Below, piece by piece: positions 42,933 to 49,516 of a stretch of DNA of 49,516 nt; position 1 is the first letter of the stretch; each line of letters starts with the position of its first letter. The notes under the pieces are model-generated. The model saw only the letters and a list, made by a program, of their open reading frames with translations. It was not told the origin of the DNA and did not search any database. The stretch is from Clostridia bacterium (GTDB taxonomy: Bacteria; Bacillota; Clostridia; Oscillospirales; Acutalibacteraceae), in NCBI GenBank assembly GCA_017516315.1, contig JAFXDE010000049.1, positions 1 through 49,516 on the forward strand, written 5' to 3'. The position numbers and the translations under genes are program-made.

Positions 42933-43886
42933 TCAAATTGCGTCTTCCGTCAACCTGTAGTCGGAAAAAACTGTCTCGATTGTTTTCTCGCTTGATGCAG
43001 GGGAGTAAATCCAGCGATCCATATAATCTCCCTTATGGTAGTAGGTGACAGGCTCATTGGGGTAGGGGGCTTCGAAGGAGTCCACGATGATGAGCTTTAT
43101 TTTCATCCTTTCAGGGATAAGATTTTTAATGTAAACGCTTGCGTGCTGACCGGGCATTACGCCGGGAACATATTCGGCAAGACCTGCCAGATTAGGCTTA
43201 AGTTCTACGAAGATACCGTATCTTTCTACGGAACGGACTATGCCCGGTACTGTTTCGCCTGCTTTGAAAAGGGCGGCATTTTCCTCCCAGGTACCGAGAA
43301 GCTCTTTATAGCTTAAGGTTATCCTGCCCTTATCGTCGATAGCCTTGACTACAGCCTTTATCTTGTCGCCTGCGGAAAAGCGAGCCGAGGGGTGCGGAAT
43401 ACGGGAGACAGAAATGCTGTCGATTGGCATAAGTGCTGAAATGCCTGCGCCTATGTCGGCGAAAACACCGAAGGGCTCCATATGAGTTACGGTGGCATCT
43501 ATGATACAGCCGGGAGTGAGAGTGGAGATATAGTCTCTCATATATTCCTGCTGTACCTTTTTACGGGAGAGGATAGCTATAGTCTCTCCCTTTTCATTTA
43601 CGGTAAAATCGGTTATCTTGCAAAGAACGGGCTTATTTACCCGTGAAATGATGGCTATGTCTCTGACTGTGCCGTCATCTATACCTATGGCACCCTCATC
43701 ACGGGGTATAAATCCCTTCATCGGTCCCAGATCTACATAGAGATTATGCTCGTTGTCGCATACGGTGGCTCTGCATTCGATGGTTTTTCCGCTGTAGTAG
43801 GCCTCCTTTATGGAGGCGGGGGAAAGCAGCGTATTTTTGTTTTCCTGTGTGTGAATGAGAGTGTTTTCAGGATAAAATTTTTTCAT
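42933..43886 (-). CDS. S1-domain RNA-binding protein
   Basis: A 317-residue protein with S1 RNA-binding (OB-fold) domains: a divergent one near 30-115, and two clear ones at about 127-200 (GCIIDATVTHMEPFGVFADIG, then GRITLSYKE) and 208-275 (VPGIVRSVERYGIFVEL). It resembles ribosomal protein S1-like proteins of Firmicutes but is shorter than true S1. It probably binds mRNA or rRNA. It heads a two-gene minus-strand unit with the PIG-L gene. Confidence 0.87.
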   Translation of the reverse strand: MKKFYPENTLIHTQENKNTLLSPASIKEAYYSGKTIECRATVCDNEHNLYVDLGPMKGFIPRDEGAIGIDDGTVRDIAIISRVNKPVLCKITDFTVNEKGETIAILSRKKVQQEYMRDYISTLTPGCIIDATVTHMEPFGVFADIGAGISALMPIDSISVSRIPHPSARFSAGDKIKAVVKAIDDKGRITLSYKELLGTWEENAALFKAGETVPGIVRSVERYGIFVELKPNLAGLAEYVPGVMPGQHASVYIKNLIPERMKIKLIIVDSFEAPYPNEPVTYYHKGDYMDRWIYSPASSEKTIETVFSDYRLTEDAI

Positions 43887-43965
43887 TTTTAAAACCCTTT
43901 CGTTTTTAGTATTAAATTATATGCATAATTTTTTATCATTATTTGCTTTAGTTATAAGATAATCA

Positions 43966-43995
43966 TTGATATTTGTCTTTATTTTGTGGTATACT
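43966..43995 (+). promoter_or_regulatory. Promoter of the DUF951-prfA operon
   Basis: TTGATA (43966-43971), 18 bp, TATACT (43990-43995), then AGGAGGT before ATG 44028. Confidence 0.78.
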
Positions 43996-44027
43996 GAACT
44001 GATAGAACTTTATCAGGAGGTAGCCTT

Positions 44028-44219
44028 ATGGACATAAGAGTGGGCGATGAGCTTGTAATGAAGAAAAACCATCCTTGCGGAAACAATAGCTTTAAGGTTA
44101 TACGCTCCGGTATGGATTTCAAGCTCGAATGTATGGGCTGCGGTCATCTGGTAATGGTACCCCGTGCCAAGGCTGAAAAGAATATAAAAAAAGTAATCCG
44201 TGACGGCGAAGCTCTTTAG
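44028..44219 (+). CDS. DUF951 family protein
   Basis: A 63-residue protein of the DUF951 family, which is common in Firmicutes. It has the characteristic run VGDELVMKKNHPCG (residues 5-18), then F-K-V-I-R-S-G-M-D-F-K and CMGCGHLVMVPR near residues 38-49. Cysteines 17, 38 and 41 could bind zinc. The function is unknown; in many genomes it sits with translation or DNA-replication genes. Here it leads prfA, separated by a hairpin. Confidence 0.92.
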   Translation: MDIRVGDELVMKKNHPCGNNSFKVIRSGMDFKLECMGCGHLVMVPRAKAEKNIKKVIRDGEAL

Positions 44220-44247
44220 TATTTCTTTATGGCAAGAAATACTTTTT
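44218..44247 (+). terminator. Hairpin between DUF951 and prfA
   Basis: AGTATTTCTT (44218-44227), loop TATGGC, AAGAAATACT (44234-44243), TTTT. It starts at the DUF951 stop and ends about 17 bp before the prfA start. It is likely a partial terminator that lowers expression of the downstream operon. Confidence 0.65.
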
Positions 44248-44263
44248 ATGGAGGAGATTTACC

Positions 44264-45343
44264 GTGACAGAGAAATTTAACGAAAAAATCGACAGCGTAA
44301 AAAAGCGCTGTGAGGAGCTTTATGCCTTCTTTGCCCGTGAGGACAGTACGAAGGATATGAACGAATATAATGAGCTTTCTAAGGAGTTTTCCTCTCTTTC
44401 TCCCATACTCAAGGTGATTAAAGAGTATGAGGAATGTCTTAAGGAGAAGGAAGGCGCCGAAAGCTTTTTAGACGAAGCGAAGGAGCTCGGCGGAGATTAT
44501 TATGAAATGGCCGCAGAAGAGCTGGAAGCTCTCTCAGAAAAAGAGAAGGCTCTTCTTTCGGAGCTTGAAATGATGTTTATTCCGCCCGACCCGAGAGATG
44601 AGAAGAATGCCATTATCGAAATAAGAAGCGGTACGGGCGGTAAGGAAGCTGAGCTTTTCGTTTACGACCTGTACAGAATGTACACCATGTACGCACAAAG
44701 ATGCGGCTATGAAACAGATACTGTTTACGGTACTCTTACTGAGCTTGGCGGCTTTAAGGAGGTAGTCTTCACCGTATCGGGTAAGGGAGCCTTCGGAAGA
44801 TATAAATTCGAAAAGGGAGCTCACCGTGTTCAGCGTGTACCCGAAACGGAGGCCAACGGCAAAAAACAGACATCGGCGGTAACCGTGGCCGTTTTTCCCG
44901 AGGCCGAGGAGGTCGATTTCGAAATAAATATGGCTGATTTGCAGATCGACACCTACCGTGCAAGCGGTGCAGGAGGTCAGCATGTAAACAAAACTGAATC
45001 CGCTATAAGAATCACTCACATCCCCACAGGCACCGTAGTAGAATGTCAGGATGAGAGAAGTCAGCATAAAAACAAGGATAAGGCTCTTAAGGTACTTCGC
45101 TCGAGACTCCTTCAGAGTGAAAAACAAAAGCAAAAGGATAATCTTGACTCCGACAGAAAAAATCAGGTAGGCTCAGGCGACCGAAGCGAAAGAATCAGAA
45201 CCTATAACTACCATCAGAACAGAGTAAGCGACCACATTTCGGGCAAAACTTATTTTTCACTTAAGGATATTCTTAACGGCGATATGGATGAGCTTGTGGA
45301 TAATCTCACAGCCTACTGTAAGGCCGAGCAGATAGAGGTTTAA
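44264..45343 (+). CDS. prfA: Peptide chain release factor 1
   Basis: A 359-residue class I release factor that reads UAA and UAG. GAGGQHVNKTESAIRI near residues 235-250 contains the GGQ catalytic loop. The anticodon-like region lies in domain 2 (TEANGKKQTSAVTVAVFPE with PxT-like context), fitting RF1. The start is GTG with GGAGGAG upstream. It is followed 5 bp later by the Sua5/YrdC gene. The RF1-Sua5-CoaE order is a common housekeeping arrangement. Confidence 0.96.
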   Translation: MTEKFNEKIDSVKKRCEELYAFFAREDSTKDMNEYNELSKEFSSLSPILKVIKEYEECLKEKEGAESFLDEAKELGGDYYEMAAEELEALSEKEKALLSELEMMFIPPDPRDEKNAIIEIRSGTGGKEAELFVYDLYRMYTMYAQRCGYETDTVYGTLTELGGFKEVVFTVSGKGAFGRYKFEKGAHRVQRVPETEANGKKQTSAVTVAVFPEAEEVDFEINMADLQIDTYRASGAGGQHVNKTESAIRITHIPTGTVVECQDERSQHKNKDKALKVLRSRLLQSEKQKQKDNLDSDRKNQVGSGDRSERIRTYNYHQNRVSDHISGKTYFSLKDILNGDMDELVDNLTAYCKAEQIEV

Positions 45344-45348
45344 GGACT

Positions 45349-46374
45349 ATGGAAACACAGATATTCAAGGTGACATCGGAAAATGATGAGGCCCTCGACC
45401 GTGCGGCTGAGATACTGAAAAGGGGAGGCATCGTAGCCATTCCCACGGAGACGGTCTACGGACTTGCCGGTAATGCTCTCGACGGAGCTGTTACGGATAA
45501 AATATATGCCGCCAAAGGTAGACCCTCGGATAATCCTCTTATCGTTCATATCAGCGATATTTCCCAGTGGGCGCCTTTAGTAAAGGAAATACCCGAAAGC
45601 GCACTTGCTCTCGCTTCTGAGTATTGGCCGGGACCTCTTACGGTTATACTTCCGAAAAGTGAAATTGTTCCCGATAAGGTAAGCGGCGGTCTTTCTACGG
45701 TAGCTGTAAGAATGCCGTCGGATAAAGTCGCAAGAAGAATCATAGAAAAGTCGGGTGTACCCTTAGCGGCACCTTCGGCTAATACCTCGGGTAAGCCGAG
45801 CCCTACCTCGGCAAAATATGTTATCGAGGATTTAATGGGCAAGGTCGATGCTATCGTGGATGCCGGTGACTGCAGCGTAGGTGTGGAATCTACGGTTATT
45901 TCTCTTTGTGAAACGCCGCCGAGGCTTCTCCGTCCGGGCGGAATTACTGCCGAAATGCTGACGGAGGTTTTAGGCGAGATAGTTATCGACGATGCGGTTT
46001 TCAATAAGCTCGCAGAGGGTCAGACAGCGGCCTCACCGGGAATGAAATATAAGCATTATTCTCCCGATGCTCAGGTGGTAATCATAAAAGGCTCCTTTGA
46101 AAGCTATAATAAATTCATCGAAGAGAATAAAACCGAAAATACCGTGGCGCTTTGCTTCGAGGGCGAAGAAAAAAGTCTTTCGGTAAGGTGCGTTACATAC
46201 GGTAAAAGAAATGACCCGTCAAGTCAGGCTAAAAATATTTTCGATGCCCTTCGCAGGGTGGATGAGCTCGGAGCGGATAAGGTTTTCGCGCGCTATCCCG
46301 AAACCGACGGAGTAGGAATGGCTGTTTTTAACAGACTTGTCCGTGCGGCGGCATTCAATATAATCGAGGTATAA
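45349..46374 (+). CDS. Threonylcarbamoyl-AMP synthase, Sua5 type
   Basis: A 341-residue Sua5/YwlC-type enzyme making threonylcarbamoyl-AMP for the t6A tRNA modification. The YrdC domain occupies residues 1-205, with GGIVAIPTETVYGLAGNA near 25, KGRPSDNPLIVHI near 52, VAVRMPS near 118 and APSANTSGKPSPTSA near 140. A C-terminal Sua5 domain follows a linker (ASPGMKYKHYSP). It is coupled to prfA and coaE, and tRNA modification supports the same translation theme. Confidence 0.95.
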   Translation: METQIFKVTSENDEALDRAAEILKRGGIVAIPTETVYGLAGNALDGAVTDKIYAAKGRPSDNPLIVHISDISQWAPLVKEIPESALALASEYWPGPLTVILPKSEIVPDKVSGGLSTVAVRMPSDKVARRIIEKSGVPLAAPSANTSGKPSPTSAKYVIEDLMGKVDAIVDAGDCSVGVESTVISLCETPPRLLRPGGITAEMLTEVLGEIVIDDAVFNKLAEGQTAASPGMKYKHYSPDAQVVIIKGSFESYNKFIEENKTENTVALCFEGEEKSLSVRCVTYGKRNDPSSQAKNIFDALRRVDELGADKVFARYPETDGVGMAVFNRLVRAAAFNIIEV

Positions 46375-46376
46375 AA

Positions 46377-46952
46377 ATGACAGTTTACGGTCTTACGGGA
46401 AAAACGGGAGCAGGCAAAAGCACCGTTGCCTCTTTTCTTAAGGAAAAAGGCTTTTATATTATTGACGGAGATATTATCGCCCGTCACATCACCGACAGGG
46501 GTAAGCCTGCCTTAAGGCTTCTTTCAGAAAGCTTCGGTGAGGATATAATAAATACTGACGGTACTCTCAACCGACGCCTTTTAGCCTTACGTGCCTTCTC
46601 TTCACGGGAAAACACGGATAAGCTTAATTCCATAACTCATCCTCTTATTACCGAGGAGTTTCGTCAGGAAATCGAAAAGGCTGAAAGAGAAGGCTACACC
46701 AAAGCAGTGATAGATGCAGCGGCTCTTCTCGAAAGCGAATGTAAAAAGCTCTGCAGTAAAATAATCGTGGTCTATGCCCCTGAGGAAATGCGTTTAAAGC
46801 GTATTTTAAGCCGAGACGGTATAACTGAAGAAGAGGCGAGGACGAGAATGAGGGCGCAGAAGAGCGATGAATATTACTTCTCTCACGCCGATATAATAGT
46901 AAAGTCTTATGCACCTTATAATATAGAAGAACAGCTCGGTGATATGCTGTAA
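46377..46952 (+). CDS. coaE: Dephospho-CoA kinase
   Basis: A 191-residue kinase performing the last step of coenzyme A synthesis. The Walker A is GKTGAGKST (residues 7-15), followed by IDGDIIARH, the HPLI motif near 86 and the later lid RILSRDGITEEEA. The start is two bases after the Sua5 stop. Length and motifs are normal. Confidence 0.95.
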   Translation: MTVYGLTGKTGAGKSTVASFLKEKGFYIIDGDIIARHITDRGKPALRLLSESFGEDIINTDGTLNRRLLALRAFSSRENTDKLNSITHPLITEEFRQEIEKAEREGYTKAVIDAAALLESECKKLCSKIIVVYAPEEMRLKRILSRDGITEEEARTRMRAQKSDEYYFSHADIIVKSYAPYNIEEQLGDML

Positions 46953-46969
46953 GGAAAGGAACCGATAAT

Positions 46970-47557
46970 TTGGCATCAAAGGTAATAAAAATTAAAAAAA
47001 GACGCCTGAAGGCTTTTGTCGCTTTTTCAGTTTCTTTTCTTGTACTGACAGTTATATTCTCAGGCACCCTGTCAATACTTAAGATATTATATCCCATCAG
47101 ATACGGGAATTTTGTAGAATTTTATGCGAGCAAGAATAACATTTCGGAAAGCTTCGTTTATGCGGTAATCGAATGTGAAAGCGGCTACGATGAAAAGGCA
47201 GTTTCCTATGCTGACGCGAGAGGTCTTATGCAGCTGACCCCCGAAACCTTTAAATGGCTTCAGAGTAAAAAGGGTGAAAGCCTCAGCGAAGAGATGCTTT
47301 TCGATGCTCAGACGAATATACGCTACGGTTGTTATTTTTACGGGATACTCTTTGAAATATACGGCGATGAGAGGACTGCTCTTGCCGCCTATCACGCAGG
47401 TATGGGTAATGTGAAAAAATGGCTTAAGGATGAAAGATATTCCCATGACGGGAAAACTCTTTACGATATGCCTTTTAATAACACGAAAAATTATGTGAAC
47501 AAGGTTATCAAAACCAAAAATATATATTCAAAATTATATAACGGAAAGGAAGATTAA
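46970..47557 (+). CDS. Membrane-anchored lytic transglycosylase (SLT domain)
   Basis: A 195-residue protein. A single membrane segment near residues 15-35 (FVAFSVSFLVLTVIFSGTL) anchors a periplasm-facing SLT domain. IECESGYDEKA has the catalytic Glu70, GLMQLTPETF is the substrate motif near 85-94, and ALAAYHAGMGNVKKWL near 142 completes the fold. It cleaves peptidoglycan glycan chains. The start is TTG at 46970 with AAGGAAAGGA upstream. It follows coaE by 17 bp. Confidence 0.93.
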   Translation: MASKVIKIKKRRLKAFVAFSVSFLVLTVIFSGTLSILKILYPIRYGNFVEFYASKNNISESFVYAVIECESGYDEKAVSYADARGLMQLTPETFKWLQSKKGESLSEEMLFDAQTNIRYGCYFYGILFEIYGDERTALAAYHAGMGNVKKWLKDERYSHDGKTLYDMPFNNTKNYVNKVIKTKNIYSKLYNGKED

Positions 47558-47559
47558 CA

Positions 47560-48966
47560 ATGGAAAAAGAAAAAAGCGCAGCAGAAGCTCTCAGAGAAGA
47601 GCTTATGATGAAAAAGGAGCATTTTTCCGTGGCAATGAGTGAGGAAGAGGTAGCTAAGGCAGACAAGTTCTGCGAAGGCTATATGAAATTCCTGGGTGAA
47701 GCCAAAACGGAAAGAGAATGTGTAGATTATATGGTCGAAAAGGCAGAAAAGCTCGGTTTTACCGCCTTCGATAAAACAAAGACCTACAAGCCCGGCGACA
47801 AGGTATATCTTAATAACAGAGGCAAAAGCATCATTCTTGCCCTTATGGGTAAGCAGGGCGCTAAAAACGGTGTCAAGATAGTCGCTTCTCACATCGATTC
47901 TCCCCGTCTCGACCTCAAACCTACACCTCTTTACGAGGACAGCGAGCTTGCATACTTCAAGACTCATTACTACGGCGGTATCAAAAAGTATCAGTGGGTA
48001 GCTATCCCTCTTTCTCTTCACGGCGTTTTCGTCAAAGCTGACGGAACAAGCGTGAAGGTAAACATCGGAGAAAAGGAGGGCGAGCCTAAATTCGTAGTTA
48101 CCGACCTTCTTCCCCATCTCGGTAAGGAGCAGGGTCAGCGTACTCTCTCTGACGGTATCAGAGGAGAAGAGCTTAACATTCTTATCGGCTCCAGACCCTT
48201 CAAGGACGATAAGGGCAGTGAGCTTGTGAAGCTTAACATCCTCAAGCTTCTCAATGAAAAATACGGCATCGTGGAAAAGGATTTCATCTCTGCAGAGCTG
48301 GAGCTTGTTCCTGCATTCCCCGTTTCTGACATCGGCTTCGACAGAAGTCTCATCGGTGCTTACGGTCACGATGACAGAGTGTGTGCATATCCTGCCTGCG
48401 AGGCTGTTTTCGACTGCGAGATTCCCGAGCGTACAGTTATGGCTGTTCTTGCTGACAAGGAGGAAATCGGCTCTGACGGTAACACAGGACTTAATTCTGC
48501 TTACCTTAAGTATTTCATCGAAGACCTTGCACAGCTTGACGGTGTAGACGGCAGAGACGTGCTTTCGAAGTCCGAATGTCTTTCCGCTGATGTTAATGCA
48601 GGCTTCGACCCCAACTTCCCATCAGTACACGACAAGTATAATGCCTGCGCACTTAACCACGGTGCAGTAATCACCAAGTACACAGGTGCAAGAGGTAAGT
48701 CAGGCACATCTGATGCCAGTGCAGAATTTGTAGGAAAAATCCGCAGAATCCTCGACGGCGCTAATGTTTCCTGGCAGATAGGTGAGCTCGGAAAGGTCGA
48801 TGAGGGCGGCGGAGGAACTGTCGCTATGTACATCGCTAACCTCGGTATGGATGTAGTAGACTTAGGCGTTCCCGTGCTTTCCATGCACGCACCCTACGAA
48901 ATTGTTTCAAAGGCAGACGTATACAGCACCTACAGAGCTTGTTTTGAATTCTTTAAGGCTGAATAA
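47560..48966 (+). CDS. M18-family aminopeptidase
   Basis: A 468-residue zinc aminopeptidase of the M18 (aspartyl aminopeptidase, ApeB-like) family. Metal-binding parts are ASHIDSPRLDLKP with His111, GHDDRVCAYPA near 270, DKEEIGSDG near 305 and the final His in SMHAPYE near 441. KVDEGGGGTVAMYIA is typical of the clostridial members. It releases N-terminal residues from peptides in the cytoplasm. The start is 2 bp after the SLT gene stop, and a strong terminator follows. Confidence 0.95.
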   Translation: MEKEKSAAEALREELMMKKEHFSVAMSEEEVAKADKFCEGYMKFLGEAKTERECVDYMVEKAEKLGFTAFDKTKTYKPGDKVYLNNRGKSIILALMGKQGAKNGVKIVASHIDSPRLDLKPTPLYEDSELAYFKTHYYGGIKKYQWVAIPLSLHGVFVKADGTSVKVNIGEKEGEPKFVVTDLLPHLGKEQGQRTLSDGIRGEELNILIGSRPFKDDKGSELVKLNILKLLNEKYGIVEKDFISAELELVPAFPVSDIGFDRSLIGAYGHDDRVCAYPACEAVFDCEIPERTVMAVLADKEEIGSDGNTGLNSAYLKYFIEDLAQLDGVDGRDVLSKSECLSADVNAGFDPNFPSVHDKYNACALNHGAVITKYTGARGKSGTSDASAEFVGKIRRILDGANVSWQIGELGKVDEGGGGTVAMYIANLGMDVVDLGVPVLSMHAPYEIVSKADVYSTYRACFEFFKAE

Positions 48967-48972
48967 AATAAC

Positions 48973-49011
48973 AATACTCCCGACCTGAAAATCGGGAGTA
49001 TTAATTTTTTT
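48973..49011 (+). terminator. Terminator of the prfA-to-aminopeptidase operon
   Basis: AATACTCCCGA (48973-48983), 8-nt loop, TCGGGAGTATT (48992-49002), then AATTTTTTT. Confidence 0.92.
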
Positions 49012-49145
49012 AAAAACAAAAATTTAGATTACCTTTACTGTGGCGGAGTAGGAGAGACTCACCCCTCTTGCGGTTCCCAAAGCTCATTACGGCTTGGAGC
49101 GCCTATGAGCTTTGACCGCTGCGCCTCGTCGTCACAAACTGCATA

Positions 49146-49181
49146 TCACTCGTTTTCGTATTCATACAAAAACTCATTCAT
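49146..49181 (-). CDS. Micro-ORF in right-edge repeat, copy 1
   Basis: ATG at 49181 with AGGAGG (49196-49191) 9 nt upstream encodes MNEFLYEYENE, then TGA (49148-49146). The same frame continues open for 28 more codons, including CDDEAQRSK and NELWEPQEG, to a second TGA at 49061-49059. Expression is not proven. It may be an 11-residue peptide, a 40-residue product if the first TGA is recoded, or a by-product of a structured RNA. Confidence 0.45.
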   Translation of the reverse strand: MNEFLYEYENE

Positions 49182-49318
49182 TTCGTTGCTCCTCCTCTTC
49201 CCAAAAAGTCTCACGACTTTTCGGGAGTCCTGTACTACTCGCTTCATCTCCCGCAGGGAGCGCTTCGGTGAGTACGCCCGCGCCTTCGTCGCTCGAGTTC
49301 GAGATGCTTACTGAAAGT

Positions 49319-49352
49319 AAAAAAATAAAGGTAACCTTTCGATTACCTTTAT
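49319..49352 (-). terminator. Terminator after repeat copy 2
   Basis: On the minus strand ATAAAGGTAA, 8-nt loop, TTACCTTTAT (49352-49325) is followed by seven T (49325-49319). It lies right after the CCA-like end of copy 2, so the repeat appears to be a transcribed unit on the minus strand. Copy 1 keeps only one arm. Confidence 0.82.
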
Positions 49353-49459
49353 CGTGGCGGAGTAGGAGAGACTCACCCCTCTTGCGGTTCCCAAAGTTCA
49401 TTACGGCTTGGAGCGCCTATGAGCTTTGACCGCTGCGCCTCGTCGTCACAAACTGCATA

Positions 49460-49495
49460 TCACTCGTTTTCGTATTCATACAAAAACTCATTCAT
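49460..49495 (-). CDS. Micro-ORF in right-edge repeat, copy 2
   Basis: Same 11-residue product, ribosome site and in-frame TGA (49462-49460) as copy 1, 314 bp away. The single difference within the extended frame (GAG versus GAA, Glu) is synonymous. Confidence 0.45.
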   Translation of the reverse strand: MNEFLYEYENE

Positions 49496-49516
49496 TTCGT
49501 TGCTCCTCCTCTTCCC

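Larger units (their letters stand above)
49027..49516 (-). repeat. 314-bp repeat unit, one full and one partial copy
   Basis: Copy 1 starts at 49027 and copy 2 at 49341, running off the window edge. Over the shared 170 bp they differ clearly at only one internal site (49103 region C versus T) plus a few bases at the very left boundary. On the minus strand each unit holds, in order, the covarying hairpin module (49271-49238), a second hairpin (CCCGAAAAGTC / GACTTTTTGGG), a ribosome site, a micro-ORF, and a tail ending CTACTCCGCCA like a tRNA 3' end. It is followed by a terminator where complete. No larger gene is supported. Confidence 0.88.

Noticed and set aside
49027-49120. A complete tRNA gene at the right edge
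   Set aside because: Only the last about 16-20 nt resemble a tRNA; there is no anticodon arm, D-arm or GTTCGA loop.
49105-49429. Plus- and minus-strand frames of 69-105 residues in the right-edge repeat
   Set aside because: They run through hairpins and the terminator, lack ribosome sites, and change frame between copies because 314 is not a multiple of three.

Overview
The window reads as chromosome from an anaerobic, endospore-forming Clostridia member, most like the Oscillospiraceae/Ruminococcaceae gut or rumen lineages. The evidence is a cotJA-cotJB-cotJC spore-coat operon, a ferredoxin-dependent 2-oxoacid oxidoreductase, a tryptophan T-box leader, Gram-positive style promoters and strong Shine-Dalgarno sites, and several giant exported repeat proteins of kinds common in those bacteria. 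This assignment is inferred from gene content; no 16S gene is present.

Layout. Positions 1-600 are repeat-rich with no secure gene (hairpins, a 108-bp tandem repeat). 660-1330 holds two small genes (TIGR04076-like, ArsC/Spx-like). 1404-1640 is a solitary 5S rRNA gene with its own promoter and terminator on the minus strand. A membrane-linked XRE regulator and exonuclease III follow on the minus strand. 4043-12541 encodes a 2832-residue exported Ig-like (Big_2) repeat protein. Then come minus-strand nagA, a 79-bp DNA cloverleaf, and the pncB-rluA pair. 16.7-18.3 kb has a small XRE regulator and cotJABC. 18.7-23.3 kb has an acyl-CoA synthetase followed by a four-subunit 2-oxoacid:ferredoxin oxidoreductase and a 73-residue extra gene. 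Next are lepA, hemW, a long inverted repeat, a patatin phospholipase, and a Trp T-box leader controlling a stand-alone trpB. 29.8-36.6 kb encodes a 2256-residue exported cysteine-rich protein. Then come a degenerate M14 peptidase, Nudix-maf, a 37-residue peptide gene, and a 933-residue exported Cys-repeat/Fn3-like protein. A minus-strand pair (S1-domain protein, PIG-L deacetylase) precedes a plus-strand housekeeping run: DUF951, prfA, Sua5/YrdC, coaE, lytic transglycosylase, M18 aminopeptidase. The right edge (49027-49516) is a second repeat family with a 314-bp period.

How genes may work together. Acyl-CoA ligase plus KorDABC could interconvert carboxylic acids, acyl-CoAs and 2-oxoacids using reduced ferredoxin, as in amino-acid synthesis by reductive carboxylation. 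The lone trpB under Trp-tRNA control fits tryptophan synthesis from indole or serine-dependent salvage. Three exported giants, two of them sharing a cysteine-repeat type, point to a heavily decorated cell surface.

Most novel signals: (1) a hairpin module shared by the repeat families at both window edges, with identical flanks but two compensatory base-pair changes in the stem; (2) a perfect four-way-junction cloverleaf at 13965-14043; (3) a duplicated micro-ORF with a strong ribosome site and an in-frame TGA in the right-edge repeat; (4) an untracked 37-residue amphipathic peptide gene with a near-consensus promoter; (5) a Cys-His tail at the end of the 2256-residue protein that may be a surface-targeting signal; (6) an M14 peptidase homologue that has lost its zinc ligands.
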